Below are positions 34,612-43,597 of a DNA stretch of 64,000 nucleotides, one piece after another. The translations under genes and the position numbers were made by a program. The stretch's first letter is position 1, and each line of letters opens with the position of its first letter. Origin of the DNA: JAGNXB01 sp964471595 (lineage in GTDB: Bacteria > Bacteroidota > Bacteroidia > Chitinophagales > Saprospiraceae); assembly GCA_964471595.1 (NCBI GenBank), contig CAYYGN010000005.1:1-64000 (forward strand), written 5' to 3'. Below the pieces are notes generated by a model. That model was not told the DNA's origin, did no database searches, and worked only from the letters and a program-made list of their open reading frames with translations.

Positions 34612-36030
34612 ATGCATACCCCAATCGCTCCCGTGCGGGAGCCTTTGATCGAAGGAGGGAAGACCTACCATGATATCTCGGAGGACCTTTGCGGCCCTAC
34701 CGAAAAAGCCCCCAGTTTGTCCTGGATCATCGCCTTTATGGTTTCCGGGGCGGTCATGACCTTCGGTTTCTTTTCCATCGCCTGGACCATCTGGTTCGGG
34801 ATCGGTAGCTGGAACCTCAACAGAACCATCGGTTGGGGCTACGATATCACCAACTTTGTCTGGTGGATCGGTATCGGCCATGCCGGTACCCTTATTTCCG
34901 CCATCCTTTTGCTGTTCCGCCAGAAATGGCGCACAGGGGTCAACCGCGCGGCAGAAGCCATGACCATATTCGCCGTCATGTGTGCCGGCCTCTTCCCGGC
35001 CATTCACACCGGCCGGCCATGGTTTGACTTCTTCATGTTCCCCTATCCCAATACACGCGGTCCGCTTTGGGTCAATTTCAATTCCCCGCTGCTCTGGGAC
35101 ATTTTCGCCATCAGTACTTACTTCACCGTATCACTGCTCTTCTGGTACACAGGGCTGGTACCCGATTTCGCTACCGTTCGCGACAGGGCCTCCGGTTTTC
35201 GCAAGAAGATGTACAACCTGCTCTCCTTCGGGTGGACGGGTTCGGCCAAACACTGGCAGCGCTGGGAATCCCTCTCCCTTATCCTGGCAGGGTTGGCCAC
35301 GCCCCTCGTTCTTTCCGTACACACCATTGTGAGCTTTGACTTTGCCACCTCTGTCATCCCGGGTTGGCATACCACCATTTTTCCGCCTTACTTCGTTGCC
35401 GGTGCCATCTTCTCGGGCTTTGCCATGGTGCAGACCCTGATGCTGATCACGCGAAAACTGCTCAAACTCGAACAGTACATCACTATCAATCATATCGAGT
35501 CGATGAACAAGGTGATCCTCCTGACGGGGACCATCGTCGGCGTCGCCTATCTCACCGAGCTGTTCATTGCCTGGTATTCCGGGTATATCTATGAGCAGTT
35601 CGCCTTTTTCAATCGCGCCTTCGGGATCTATTGGTGGTCCTATTTCGGCATGATGGCCTGCAATGTGCTCTCTCCCCAGATATTCTGGTTCAAAAAGATC
35701 CGCCGGTCCATCTTCTGGACATTCCTGATGAGCATCTTTGTCAATATAGGAATGTGGTTTGAGCGTTTTGTCATTATCGCCACCACGCTGGCGCGTGATT
35801 ACCTGCCTTCAAGCTGGAGTTATTACACACCCACCTGGGTGGAAATCGGTATTTATGTAGGGTCCATCGGACTCTTTTTCACCCTTTATCTCCTGTTCAC
35901 CCGCGTGGCGCCCGTAGTGGCCATCGCCGAGGTCAAGCATATCCTCAAGACCGCCGGCGACCAGTATATCGGTGCCAAAGCCAAGGGCGGACACAATAAG
36001 GAAGAAACCGTTCAGGAATCCGCTCACTGA
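34612..36030 (+). CDS. actC: Alternative complex III subunit C, NrfD/PsrC-like quinol-binding membrane protein
   Basis: This 472-residue integral membrane protein has about ten transmembrane helices and belongs to the NrfD/PsrC family. It is the likely site of menaquinol oxidation in ACIII. The conserved N-terminal soluble part (PLIEGGKTYHDISEDLCGP) and the WWIGIGHAGTLISAILLL helix, with its His, are typical of ActC; the aromatic segment HTGRPWFDFFMFPYPN follows. The C-terminus is a soluble tail rich in Lys and His. It lies between actB and actD with short gaps. Confidence 0.93.
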   Translation: MHTPIAPVREPLIEGGKTYHDISEDLCGPTEKAPSLSWIIAFMVSGAVMTFGFFSIAWTIWFGIGSWNLNRTIGWGYDITNFVWWIGIGHAGTLISAILLLFRQKWRTGVNRAAEAMTIFAVMCAGLFPAIHTGRPWFDFFMFPYPNTRGPLWVNFNSPLLWDIFAISTYFTVSLLFWYTGLVPDFATVRDRASGFRKKMYNLLSFGWTGSAKHWQRWESLSLILAGLATPLVLSVHTIVSFDFATSVIPGWHTTIFPPYFVAGAIFSGFAMVQTLMLITRKLLKLEQYITINHIESMNKVILLTGTIVGVAYLTELFIAWYSGYIYEQFAFFNRAFGIYWWSYFGMMACNVLSPQIFWFKKIRRSIFWTFLMSIFVNIGMWFERFVIIATTLARDYLPSSWSYYTPTWVEIGIYVGSIGLFFTLYLLFTRVAPVVAIAEVKHILKTAGDQYIGAKAKGGHNKEETVQESAH

Positions 36031-36054
36031 TCACTCGTCTGTAGAATCTCACCT

Positions 36055-36585
36055 ATGAAAAAGCAACATAAAGAGGTCGTTTTTGGACTGTACAACGACG
36101 AGGAAATCCTGATGAAGGCCGTCAAAGAGGCACATCACCAGCATCTCGATATCATGGATGTGTACACGCCGTTTCCTGTCCATGGGCTCGACAAAGCCTT
36201 GCATCTGGAGGAATCCCGCTTGCATATTGCCGGGTTTGTATTTGGCGCTTTGGGCACATTGACCGCTTTTTTGGGCATGACCTGGATATTTACCCGTGAC
36301 TGGCCCATCATTTTTGGTGGCAAGCCCTATTGGTCCGTTCCCTCTTTCATCCCCATTACCTTTGAATTGACGGTCTTGTTTGCAGCAATAGGTATGGTGG
36401 TGTCCTTCTATACGGTGTGCGGCCTGGGACCAGGTGTGACCAATCCCGTCCTCGACGACCGTATCACGGATGACAAATTCTGCATCGCATTCGATGCGGA
36501 TCATCGCGCTCCGGAAGAGATCCAGCGCCTTCGCGATTTCCTGACCAGGACCGGAGCGGAAGAAATCCATGCCAAATCCCTTTAA
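36055..36585 (+). CDS. actD: Alternative complex III subunit D (DUF3341)
   Basis: This 176-residue protein has a cytoplasmic N-terminal domain beginning FGLYNDEEILMKAVK, then two transmembrane helices (FVFGALGTLTAFLGMTWIF and TFELTVLFAAIGMVVSFY) separated by a short loop. The YTPFPVHGLDKAL motif is the DUF3341 hallmark. It is a structural membrane subunit of ACIII without cofactors. Its 3' end overlaps the longest possible reading of actE by 17 bases. Confidence 0.92.
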   Translation: MKKQHKEVVFGLYNDEEILMKAVKEAHHQHLDIMDVYTPFPVHGLDKALHLEESRLHIAGFVFGALGTLTAFLGMTWIFTRDWPIIFGGKPYWSVPSFIPITFELTVLFAAIGMVVSFYTVCGLGPGVTNPVLDDRITDDKFCIAFDADHRAPEEIQRLRDFLTRTGAEEIHAKSL

Positions 36586-36595
36586 TTCCCGACCC

Positions 36596-37366
36596 ATGCG
36601 CAGATACATGTCTTTGATTTTTTGCACCACCGGGGCCCTTGCCCTGGCCTTCATGTCATCCTGCTCTCCGGCGGAGGGCGATCGCACAGGGCGCGAATTC
36701 ATGCCCGATATGGCACATTCCGTAGCCTACGAAGCCAATGTGGCCTTTGATTACGGCCTCAATACCTGGGATGAAGAAAGTGTCATCAAACGCCGCGTCC
36801 TCGCTCAACCCCGGCTTCCGGTCCATGGAACCATCGCCCGGGGCTACGCGGGAGCACAGGCCTCCGATGTCGCCTCCAATCCGAATGACTTTTCTTTGCC
36901 ACCCAATGGCTCCGTGCCTTACCCATATGTAGATACGGAAGAGTCCCGCGCCCTGGCGATGGCTGAGATACGCACCAATCCATTCCCGATCACCGATAGC
37001 GGCATCGCACGCGGCAAGGAACTCTACACCATTTATTGCGGCATATGCCATGGAGAGAAAGCGGATGGCGCCGGATATCTGGTTCGCGACGACGGCGGAG
37101 TGTATCCTGCCCAGCCGGCCAATTTGGTTTCCGATGATTTCATTGCTGCTACCGAAGGGCGCTTCTATCACAGCATCATGTATGGCAAAAATGTAATGGG
37201 CGGTTATGCCGACAAACTCTCCTATGAAGAGAGGTGGCAGGTCATTCATTATATCCGCTCCCTTCAGGCGGCAGTAGCCAAAAAGACCTACAACGAATCC
37301 GAAAATACGCTGACCGGTTCTGCTGCCACCGCCAATGCTCCGGCAGGAGACCAAGCCCAGCAATGA
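36596..37366 (+). CDS. actE: Alternative complex III subunit E, monohaem cytochrome c lipoprotein
   Basis: This 256-residue lipoprotein has a signal ending in a lipobox (AFMSSC, C23) and one haem motif, CGICH at C148-H152, in a class I cytochrome c fold with the distal methionine likely in YGKNVMGGYAD. It should carry electrons from ActA toward the oxidase at the periplasmic face. An ATG at 36569 gives nine more residues and overlaps actD; 36596 (MRRYMSLIF) is preferred because it gives a normal signal peptide. The C-terminus is Ala- and Gln-rich. Confidence 0.92.
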   Translation: MRRYMSLIFCTTGALALAFMSSCSPAEGDRTGREFMPDMAHSVAYEANVAFDYGLNTWDEESVIKRRVLAQPRLPVHGTIARGYAGAQASDVASNPNDFSLPPNGSVPYPYVDTEESRALAMAEIRTNPFPITDSGIARGKELYTIYCGICHGEKADGAGYLVRDDGGVYPAQPANLVSDDFIAATEGRFYHSIMYGKNVMGGYADKLSYEERWQVIHYIRSLQAAVAKKTYNESENTLTGSAATANAPAGDQAQQ

Positions 37367-37397
37367 TCCTCAAAGTCAATTAGTCAAACCACTCACC

Positions 37398-38687
37398 ATG
37401 GCGATGCATACCGGAGACCTTACTTTCACCATGACGAAACGCGAGCGTTCGGTCCTCTTCGGATTTATGGGCCTGGGCGTTTTGTGCATGGTCATCACCT
37501 TCCTGGGGGATGACGCCTTGCACTCCCGCTTCTGGTCCAATTACCTGATGAATGCTGTGTTTTTTACCGGCATTTCCTTTGTGGCGCTTTTTGTACTCGC
37601 CGCATTTACAACGGCTTATGCCGGATGGCACACCGTTGTCAAAAGGCTGTGGGAAAGTTACTCCTTGTTTTTGTTGGCGGGTTTGGGCCTTTTGCTCGTG
37701 GTCATTGCAGGGCTATGGGGACATTTGCACCATCTATACCATTGGTCGGACACAGAAGCGGTAAAGGCCGATCCGGTGCTTTCCGGTAAGGCCGGATTCC
37801 TCAACAAATACTGGTACACCTTCGGCACCTTGCTGATCGTCGGCATCTGGTATTTCCTTTTCGCCCGGCCCATGCGCAAATTGTCGATCAGCGAGGACAA
37901 CAATGGGGACGCGTCCTTCAGACAGTACCGCACCTATAAAAAGTATGCCGCCATCTTTCTCCCGGTCGGAGGTTTCACCAGTGCAGCCCTGATCTGGCAA
38001 TGGGTGATGTCCGTCGACTCTCACTGGTACAGTACCCTCTTTGCCTGGTACACGACCGCAAGTTGGTTTGTAGCATTTATGGCTCTGACCATCCTTATGA
38101 TCATCTACCTCCACGCCAGGGGGGTCATGCTTTTTGTGACTACCGAACACTTGCATGATCTCGGCAAGTACCTCTTTGCCTTCAGCATTTTCTGGACATA
38201 CCTGTGGTTTTCCCAATACATGCTGATCTGGTACGGCAACGTCGGGGAGGAAACGGTATATTTCCATACCAGGATCAACGATTACCCCGTCTTGTTCTAT
38301 GGCAATCTGGTCATCAATTTCCTCCTTCCTTTCTTTGTCCTGATGCGCAATGACACCAAAAGGAAGGTGGGCACTTTGTTCTTTGTTGCCCTGGCGGTAC
38401 TACTCGGGCGTTTTCTGGATTTTTTCCAGATGATCAAACCCGGTGTTCTCCACACCACTCATGAAGTGCTGGCCCATCATGGAGCGGATGGCGGCGCTGC
38501 TGATGCCGCTCATCACCACAGCGATTTTGCAGCCGGGTTTACCATTCCCGGCCTGTTGGAATGGGGCACCTTCCTGGGCTTTTTGGCCTTTTTCATCTGG
38601 TTTGTCTTCACCCGGCTGGAAAAAGCGCCACTCCTCCCCAAAAACGACCCATTCCTGGCTGAAAGCTTACACCATCACGTTCAATAA
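37398..38687 (+). CDS. actF: Alternative complex III subunit F
   Basis: This 429-residue membrane protein is a second, divergent NrfD-like subunit with about ten transmembrane helices, and completes the six-subunit actA-F set. The N-terminus (FTMTKRERSVLFGFMGLGV) leads directly into helix one. A loop with HEVLAHHGADGG and further histidines (DAAHHHSD) near residue 375 is unusually His-rich. An ATG at 37335 would overlap actE by 32 bases and adds a non-conserved stretch, so 37398 (MAMHTGDLTF) is used. The cox genes start 8 bases later, tying ACIII and oxidase into one unit. Confidence 0.92.
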   Translation: MAMHTGDLTFTMTKRERSVLFGFMGLGVLCMVITFLGDDALHSRFWSNYLMNAVFFTGISFVALFVLAAFTTAYAGWHTVVKRLWESYSLFLLAGLGLLLVVIAGLWGHLHHLYHWSDTEAVKADPVLSGKAGFLNKYWYTFGTLLIVGIWYFLFARPMRKLSISEDNNGDASFRQYRTYKKYAAIFLPVGGFTSAALIWQWVMSVDSHWYSTLFAWYTTASWFVAFMALTILMIIYLHARGVMLFVTTEHLHDLGKYLFAFSIFWTYLWFSQYMLIWYGNVGEETVYFHTRINDYPVLFYGNLVINFLLPFFVLMRNDTKRKVGTLFFVALAVLLGRFLDFFQMIKPGVLHTTHEVLAHHGADGGAADAAHHHSDFAAGFTIPGLLEWGTFLGFLAFFIWFVFTRLEKAPLLPKNDPFLAESLHHHVQ

Positions 38688-38695
38688 TCTGGTAA

Positions 38696-40192
38696 ATGAC
38701 CGCTTTACTCATCTTCATATGCCTCATCCTGATCACGATCGTCATTGTACAGATCGGGAAGGTGACGGAACTGGCTTCCTCCATCCGTGGAGAGGAAGAC
38801 GCCCAGATAGAAACAAACAAATGGAACGGGATGCTCTCCGTGATTTTCATGGTGGTCTTCCTGGGCGGATGTATCTGGTCATCGCTTTATTACAAGAACT
38901 GGATGCTGGGATTCGGCCCTCACCAGGCAGCTTCCGAACACGGTGGGTCCATTGATTTTCTCTTCAATATCACCTTGTTCTTCACAGGTATCGTTTTCGT
39001 CATTACCCACATTGCCCTCTTCTGGTTTGCCTGGAAATATCGGGGCCGGCGCGGACGCAAAGCCGACTTCATCGCCCACAATGACAAGCTGGAGCTTGTG
39101 TGGACCATTATTCCCGCTGTCGTCATGGCTCTGCTGGTCATTGGAGGCCTCGATGCCTGGAATGAGATCATGGCCGATGTGGGCGAAGACGAAGAGCATA
39201 TCGAGATCGAAGCCACAGGTGTCCAATTCAACTGGCTGCTGCGCTATCCCGGGGAAGACGGCAAACTCGGCGCCCGGAATTACAAGCTCATTACCGGCCT
39301 CAATCCGGTTGGCCAGGATTGGACCGACGTAAAAAATCACGATGACTTTCAGCCCTCCGAACTTGTCCTGCCCGTCGGCAAAAAAGTTCGTGTCAGAATC
39401 ATTGCGCGGGATGTCTTGCACAACTTCTATCTCCCGCATTTCCGTGTCAAAATGGATGCAGTGCCGGGTATCCCTACCTATTTTGTGTTTACACCGACCA
39501 AAACGACCGAGGAATACCGCAAGGAATTGAGCAAGTATCCGGAATACCAGGTGCCAGCAGACCCGGAAGACCCTGCCGGACCTCAGAAATGGGAGAAATT
39601 CGATTATGAACTCGCTTGTGCAGAGTTGTGTGGCAGCGGCCACTTTTCCATGCGGCGTATTGTCCGGATTGTCAGCGAGGAGGAATACCAGGATTGGTTG
39701 AAACAACAGTCCTCCTATTATTTGGGCAATATCAGAAATGGAGAGGAAGATCCGCTCAAAGGAAGGATTCTCGAAATCGAGGTCAAGGCACGCGCCGCCG
39801 AGTTCGGTACCAGCCTGAAAGAAGTCCTTCAGACGGAAGACTTCGCCAGCAAAACCCTGCCTCTCCGCTATGTCAACTACGAAACCGGATCGGCTACCCT
39901 TACCGCCGACAGCCGGTATGAGCTGGATCTACTCGTCGGTGCCCTCAAGGAAAATCCTGCCCTTCGCATCAGCATTGAAGGACATACCGATAATGTAGGC
40001 GACGAAGCCGCCAATCAAACCCTGTCCCGGCAAAGGGCCGAAGCAGTTGTTCAATACCTCGTGTCCCAGGGCATCCTTGCCGATCGCCTCACCGCTGAGG
40101 GATTTGGCAGTGCCCGGCCTTTGTCGGCCAATGATACGGAAGAAGGGAGGGCGGCCAACCGCCGGACGGAATTCCGTGTTATCAACAAATAA
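38696..40192 (+). CDS. coxB: Cytochrome c oxidase subunit II fused to a C-terminal OmpA domain
   Basis: This 498-residue protein has three N-terminal hydrophobic helices, then a cupredoxin domain holding the binuclear CuA site: H242 in LHNFYLPHF, and C308, E310, C312, H316 and M319 in CAELCGSGHFSM. All ligands are present, so it should receive electrons from cytochrome c. A linker (about 345-385) leads to an OmpA/MotB-like domain (about residues 390-498) with IEGHTDNVGDEAANQTLSRQ and GFGSARPLSANDT and the final RRTEFRV, the set that binds peptidoglycan. Ordinary CoxB proteins end soon after CuA. Both domains face the periplasm, so the fusion is topologically sensible. Confidence 0.93.
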   Translation: MTALLIFICLILITIVIVQIGKVTELASSIRGEEDAQIETNKWNGMLSVIFMVVFLGGCIWSSLYYKNWMLGFGPHQAASEHGGSIDFLFNITLFFTGIVFVITHIALFWFAWKYRGRRGRKADFIAHNDKLELVWTIIPAVVMALLVIGGLDAWNEIMADVGEDEEHIEIEATGVQFNWLLRYPGEDGKLGARNYKLITGLNPVGQDWTDVKNHDDFQPSELVLPVGKKVRVRIIARDVLHNFYLPHFRVKMDAVPGIPTYFVFTPTKTTEEYRKELSKYPEYQVPADPEDPAGPQKWEKFDYELACAELCGSGHFSMRRIVRIVSEEEYQDWLKQQSSYYLGNIRNGEEDPLKGRILEIEVKARAAEFGTSLKEVLQTEDFASKTLPLRYVNYETGSATLTADSRYELDLLVGALKENPALRISIEGHTDNVGDEAANQTLSRQRAEAVVQYLVSQGILADRLTAEGFGSARPLSANDTEEGRAANRRTEFRVINK

Positions 40193-40215
40193 TTCAAGAC
40201 CTAAACCGGGAAAAC

Positions 40216-42060
40216 ATGGCAACCCTCAAAACCTGGGATGAAGAAGTCCTGCTTAAGGAAAATGGCTTTGATGACCATTTTCATGAGCACCATCATGGGG
40301 ACAAGTATCAAACCAGCTTCATTACCCATTATGTCTTCAGCCAGGATCACAAGATGATCGCCCGCCAGTTTCTGCTCACCGGCATGTTCTGGGGATTGGT
40401 CGGAGCGTTCATGTCCGTGATCTTCCGTCTTCAACTCGGTTTCCCCGAGGAAAGCCTGGCATGGCTCAAACCTCTCCTGGGCAAATGGATCACGGTCAAT
40501 GCCGAGGGAATTGGAACACTGGCTCCGGAATTCTACTATGCGTTGGTCACCATGCACGGTACGATCATCGTATTCTTCGTATTGACCGCCGGCCTTTCGG
40601 GAACCTTCAGCAACCTTCTGATTCCCTTCCAGTTGGGCGCCCGTGATATGGCGTCACCCTTGCTCAACATGTTTTCCTACTGGTTCTTTTTCCTGGCCAG
40701 TGTGGTCATGTTCTTGTCCCTGTTCCTCAGTACCGGTCCCTTCTCGGGAGGCTGGACCGCCTACCCGCCACTGAGCATCCTTCCACAGGCCTCATCTGGT
40801 TCCGGTGCCGGCATGACCATGTGGACTTTGAGTCTGGTCCTGTTTGTGGTTTCCGTCCTGTTGGGGGGGATCAACTACATCACCACGGTGCTCAACCTGC
40901 GCACCAAAGGGATGAACATGTGGCGCATGCCGCTGACCATTTGGGCTTTTTTCATTACGGCTATACTCGGACTGCTTTCCTTCCCGGTAGTGGCAGCCGC
41001 CTTCTTCCTGGTCATCTTTGACCGTAGCCTGGGAACCAGCTTTTTCCTCAGCGAAATTTTTATTGGAGGTCAGGCCCTGGAGAATGTCGGGGGTAGTCCG
41101 ATTCTGTACCAACACCTGTTCTGGTTCCTCGGACATCCGGAAGTATATATCATCATTCTGCCGGCCATGGGCCTGGTGTCGGAAGTGCTTTCGGTCCACT
41201 CCAGGAAGCCGATTTTCGGATACAAAGCCATGGTCTATTCCATGCTCGCCATCGGTTTCCTTTCCTTTATCGTGTGGGCCCATCACATGTTCATGTCCGG
41301 TGTGAATCCCTTCCTGTCCAATTTCTTTGTCTTGTTCACCCTGATCATTGCCGTACCGTCCGCCGTCAAAGTGTTCAACTGGATTGGCACCCTCTACCGG
41401 GGCAACATCCGGTTCAATGCCGCCAGTTTGTTTGCCATCGGATTTGTTTCCATGTTCATTTCAGGTGGCCTTACCGGTATATTCCTGGGCAATTCGACCC
41501 TGGACATCCAGTTGCATGACACTTATTTCGTTGTGGCCCACTTCCATATCGTCATGGGGGTTGCCGCCTTCTTCGGGATGTTTGCCGGGATTTACCACTG
41601 GTTCCCCCGGATGTTTGGCCGCTTCATGAATGAAACGATCGGGCAGATCCATTTTTGGGGCACCATGTTGGCCGCTTATCTGATCTTTTGGCCCATGCAT
41701 TATCTGGGTATGGCCGGTGTGCCGAGGCGTTATTACTCGTTCGACAACTTCGACGCTTTCTCCCACTTCGCCGATATGAACAAGTTCATCACAGTGGCGG
41801 CCATTTTGGCCTTTGCCCTCCAGGTGCTCTTTGTCATCAACTTCATTTACAGCATCTTCAAAGGCAAATTGCAGACCACCAAAAACCCCTGGAAGGCGAC
41901 AACTCTGGAATGGACGGCCCCTATCGACCCACCTCACGGCAACTGGCCCGGCAATCTCCCTGTCGTGCATCGGTGGCCCTATGATTATGGTAAGGATGGC
42001 CATGAATTCATCCCGCAGATCGTGCCCATGGCCGAGGGTGAAAAAGATCACGGATATTAA
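40216..42060 (+). CDS. coxA: Cytochrome c oxidase subunit I
   Basis: This 614-residue catalytic subunit has about twelve transmembrane helices plus an N-terminal His-rich cytoplasmic lead (DDHFHEHHHGDKYQ). The active-site segment is FWFLGHPEVYIIILP, with the CuB histidine and the cross-linked tyrosine of A-type oxidases, followed by the WAHHMFMSG histidines and YFVVAHFHIVMG, which holds the haem a3 and haem a ligands. The early haem a ligand lies in TMHGTIIVFFVL. It reduces oxygen and pumps protons. It lies 23 bases after coxB. Confidence 0.96.
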   Translation: MATLKTWDEEVLLKENGFDDHFHEHHHGDKYQTSFITHYVFSQDHKMIARQFLLTGMFWGLVGAFMSVIFRLQLGFPEESLAWLKPLLGKWITVNAEGIGTLAPEFYYALVTMHGTIIVFFVLTAGLSGTFSNLLIPFQLGARDMASPLLNMFSYWFFFLASVVMFLSLFLSTGPFSGGWTAYPPLSILPQASSGSGAGMTMWTLSLVLFVVSVLLGGINYITTVLNLRTKGMNMWRMPLTIWAFFITAILGLLSFPVVAAAFFLVIFDRSLGTSFFLSEIFIGGQALENVGGSPILYQHLFWFLGHPEVYIIILPAMGLVSEVLSVHSRKPIFGYKAMVYSMLAIGFLSFIVWAHHMFMSGVNPFLSNFFVLFTLIIAVPSAVKVFNWIGTLYRGNIRFNAASLFAIGFVSMFISGGLTGIFLGNSTLDIQLHDTYFVVAHFHIVMGVAAFFGMFAGIYHWFPRMFGRFMNETIGQIHFWGTMLAAYLIFWPMHYLGMAGVPRRYYSFDNFDAFSHFADMNKFITVAAILAFALQVLFVINFIYSIFKGKLQTTKNPWKATTLEWTAPIDPPHGNWPGNLPVVHRWPYDYGKDGHEFIPQIVPMAEGEKDHGY

Positions 42061-42078
42061 CCCGGCCTACCGCGATTC

Positions 42079-42999
42079 ATGAATATGGCCAAAATCAAAT
42101 CCAACCCGCCTGTTGCTGCTGCCTGGATGAACGAACATTCATCCCTGTGGAGCGCATTTTCGGCGTTGGTGAAAATGCGGCTCACATTGTTTGTCGTGTT
42201 TTCTTCCTTTATGGGGTATGTTTTGGGTGCTACCCATTTCTCGCCGGCCATCGCATCGTTGGTTTTGGCCGGTGGCCTGTTGGTGACGTTCGCGGCCAAT
42301 GCCATGAACCAGGTCCTGGAAAAGGATTTCGACCGGTTGATGGAGCGCACAGCCCGGCGCCCCCTGGTGACAGGCCGGTTTACGGTCTCTCAGGTGGTTC
42401 TGTTCGCCGGAATTTCCTGCCTCGCCGGTGTTTTTCTCCTGGCCGCCATCAATGTATGGGCAGCTTTGCTGGGGATGGTGTCATTCATCCTGTATGCCTT
42501 TGTCTATACACCCCTCAAACGCATTCACCCGATCGCCGTACTGGTGGGCGCGATACCCGGCGCCATGCCTGTTTTCATTGGGTGGGTCAGCGGGAGCGGG
42601 TCGCTCACCCACGAGGGCCTTTTTGTCTTTTCCCTGCAGTTTTTTTGGCAGTTCCCGCATTTCTGGGCTATCGCCTGGCTGGGATTTGAGGATTACCGCC
42701 GTGCCGGATTTCGCATGTTGCCTGAAGCCGATGGCATCCCGGGCCGTCATACCGCACGCCAATCCACCCTTTATGCCGGCATGCTGATAGTTCTTCCCCT
42801 GATGCAATATGCCTATGGATTCATCGGTGGGGCAGGGATGGCATTGCTGATCTTAGCCGCGCTTCACTACACCTGGTGCGGATGGAAATTGCTCCAGCAA
42901 CAAAACAGGGCCTCGGCACGCAGCCTGCTGTTTGCTTCTTTTGTTTACCTCCCGGTGGCGCTTTCTGCGCTCTATCTGGACAAATGGTTGGGTCAATGA
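42079..42999 (+). CDS. ctaB: Protohaem IX farnesyltransferase (haem O synthase)
   Basis: This 306-residue UbiA-family enzyme attaches a farnesyl tail to haem B, the first step to haem A. The prenyl diphosphate-binding motif is NAMNQVLEKDFDRLMERTAR, and the second acidic region follows in the middle loop (WLGFEDYRRAG). Eight or nine helices are visible. Its TGA overlaps the next ATG (ATGA), indicating coupling to the first subunit III gene. Presence of this gene inside the operon supports an A-type haem in the oxidase; the ctaA partner is not in the window. Confidence 0.94.
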   Translation: MNMAKIKSNPPVAAAWMNEHSSLWSAFSALVKMRLTLFVVFSSFMGYVLGATHFSPAIASLVLAGGLLVTFAANAMNQVLEKDFDRLMERTARRPLVTGRFTVSQVVLFAGISCLAGVFLLAAINVWAALLGMVSFILYAFVYTPLKRIHPIAVLVGAIPGAMPVFIGWVSGSGSLTHEGLFVFSLQFFWQFPHFWAIAWLGFEDYRRAGFRMLPEADGIPGRHTARQSTLYAGMLIVLPLMQYAYGFIGGAGMALLILAALHYTWCGWKLLQQQNRASARSLLFASFVYLPVALSALYLDKWLGQ

Positions 43000-43577
43000 A
43001 CGAAGCCATCACCTGGCCGGAAAAAAGCGATCAATCCCGGGTATTCCAATCCCGGAGATTTGCGCTGCTGTTGGCCATTGCCAGCATGGTCATGATGTTC
43101 GCCGCCTTTACATCCGCCTATGTCGTGCGCAAATCCGCCGGCAATTGGCTGGAATTCCGGCTTCCGGACCTCTTTTTTGTCTCCACCGTTTTCCTGGTAG
43201 CCAGCAGTCTGACCGCTGAGGCGGCCAGAAGAGCTTTTGCACGCCGTCGCGCCATGGCACTCAAGGGTTGGCTGTTCGCCACCCTCGGCCTGGGAATGGT
43301 TTTCATTGCCCTTCAGTACATGGGCTGGCTGGCCCTTGTGGATATCGGCATACCGCTCAACGGTAATCCATCCGGATCCTTCGTTTATGTCATCAGCGGC
43401 TTTCACGCCATGCATGTCCTGGGTGGGTTGGCTGCCTGGATGCTCACGCTTGATGGTACTATCCGTGGTCGTGGTTTTACGCCAAGGCGGAAACTCTACC
43501 TGGATTTGTCTGCGACCTACTGGCATTTTGTAGATGCTCTTTGGGTCTATTTGTTGATCTTTCTTATTCTCCAATAA
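42996..43577 (+). CDS. Cytochrome c oxidase subunit III family protein, short form
   Basis: This 193-residue, five-helix protein belongs to the subunit III family. Recognisable parts are MMFAAFTSAYVVRKSAGNW, the SGFHAMHVLGGLAAW helix and the terminal TYWHFVDALWVYLLIFL. It starts at an ATG overlapping the ctaB stop by four bases; the longer frame upstream is a shadow of ctaB. It lacks the two N-terminal helices of long subunit III. Paired subunit III genes are common in Bacteroidota oxidase operons, and the second follows 20 bases later. Confidence 0.9.
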   Translation: MNEAITWPEKSDQSRVFQSRRFALLLAIASMVMMFAAFTSAYVVRKSAGNWLEFRLPDLFFVSTVFLVASSLTAEAARRAFARRRAMALKGWLFATLGLGMVFIALQYMGWLALVDIGIPLNGNPSGSFVYVISGFHAMHVLGGLAAWMLTLDGTIRGRGFTPRRKLYLDLSATYWHFVDALWVYLLIFLILQ

Positions 43578-43597
43578 ACTCTGAATCTCCTTTGGCT

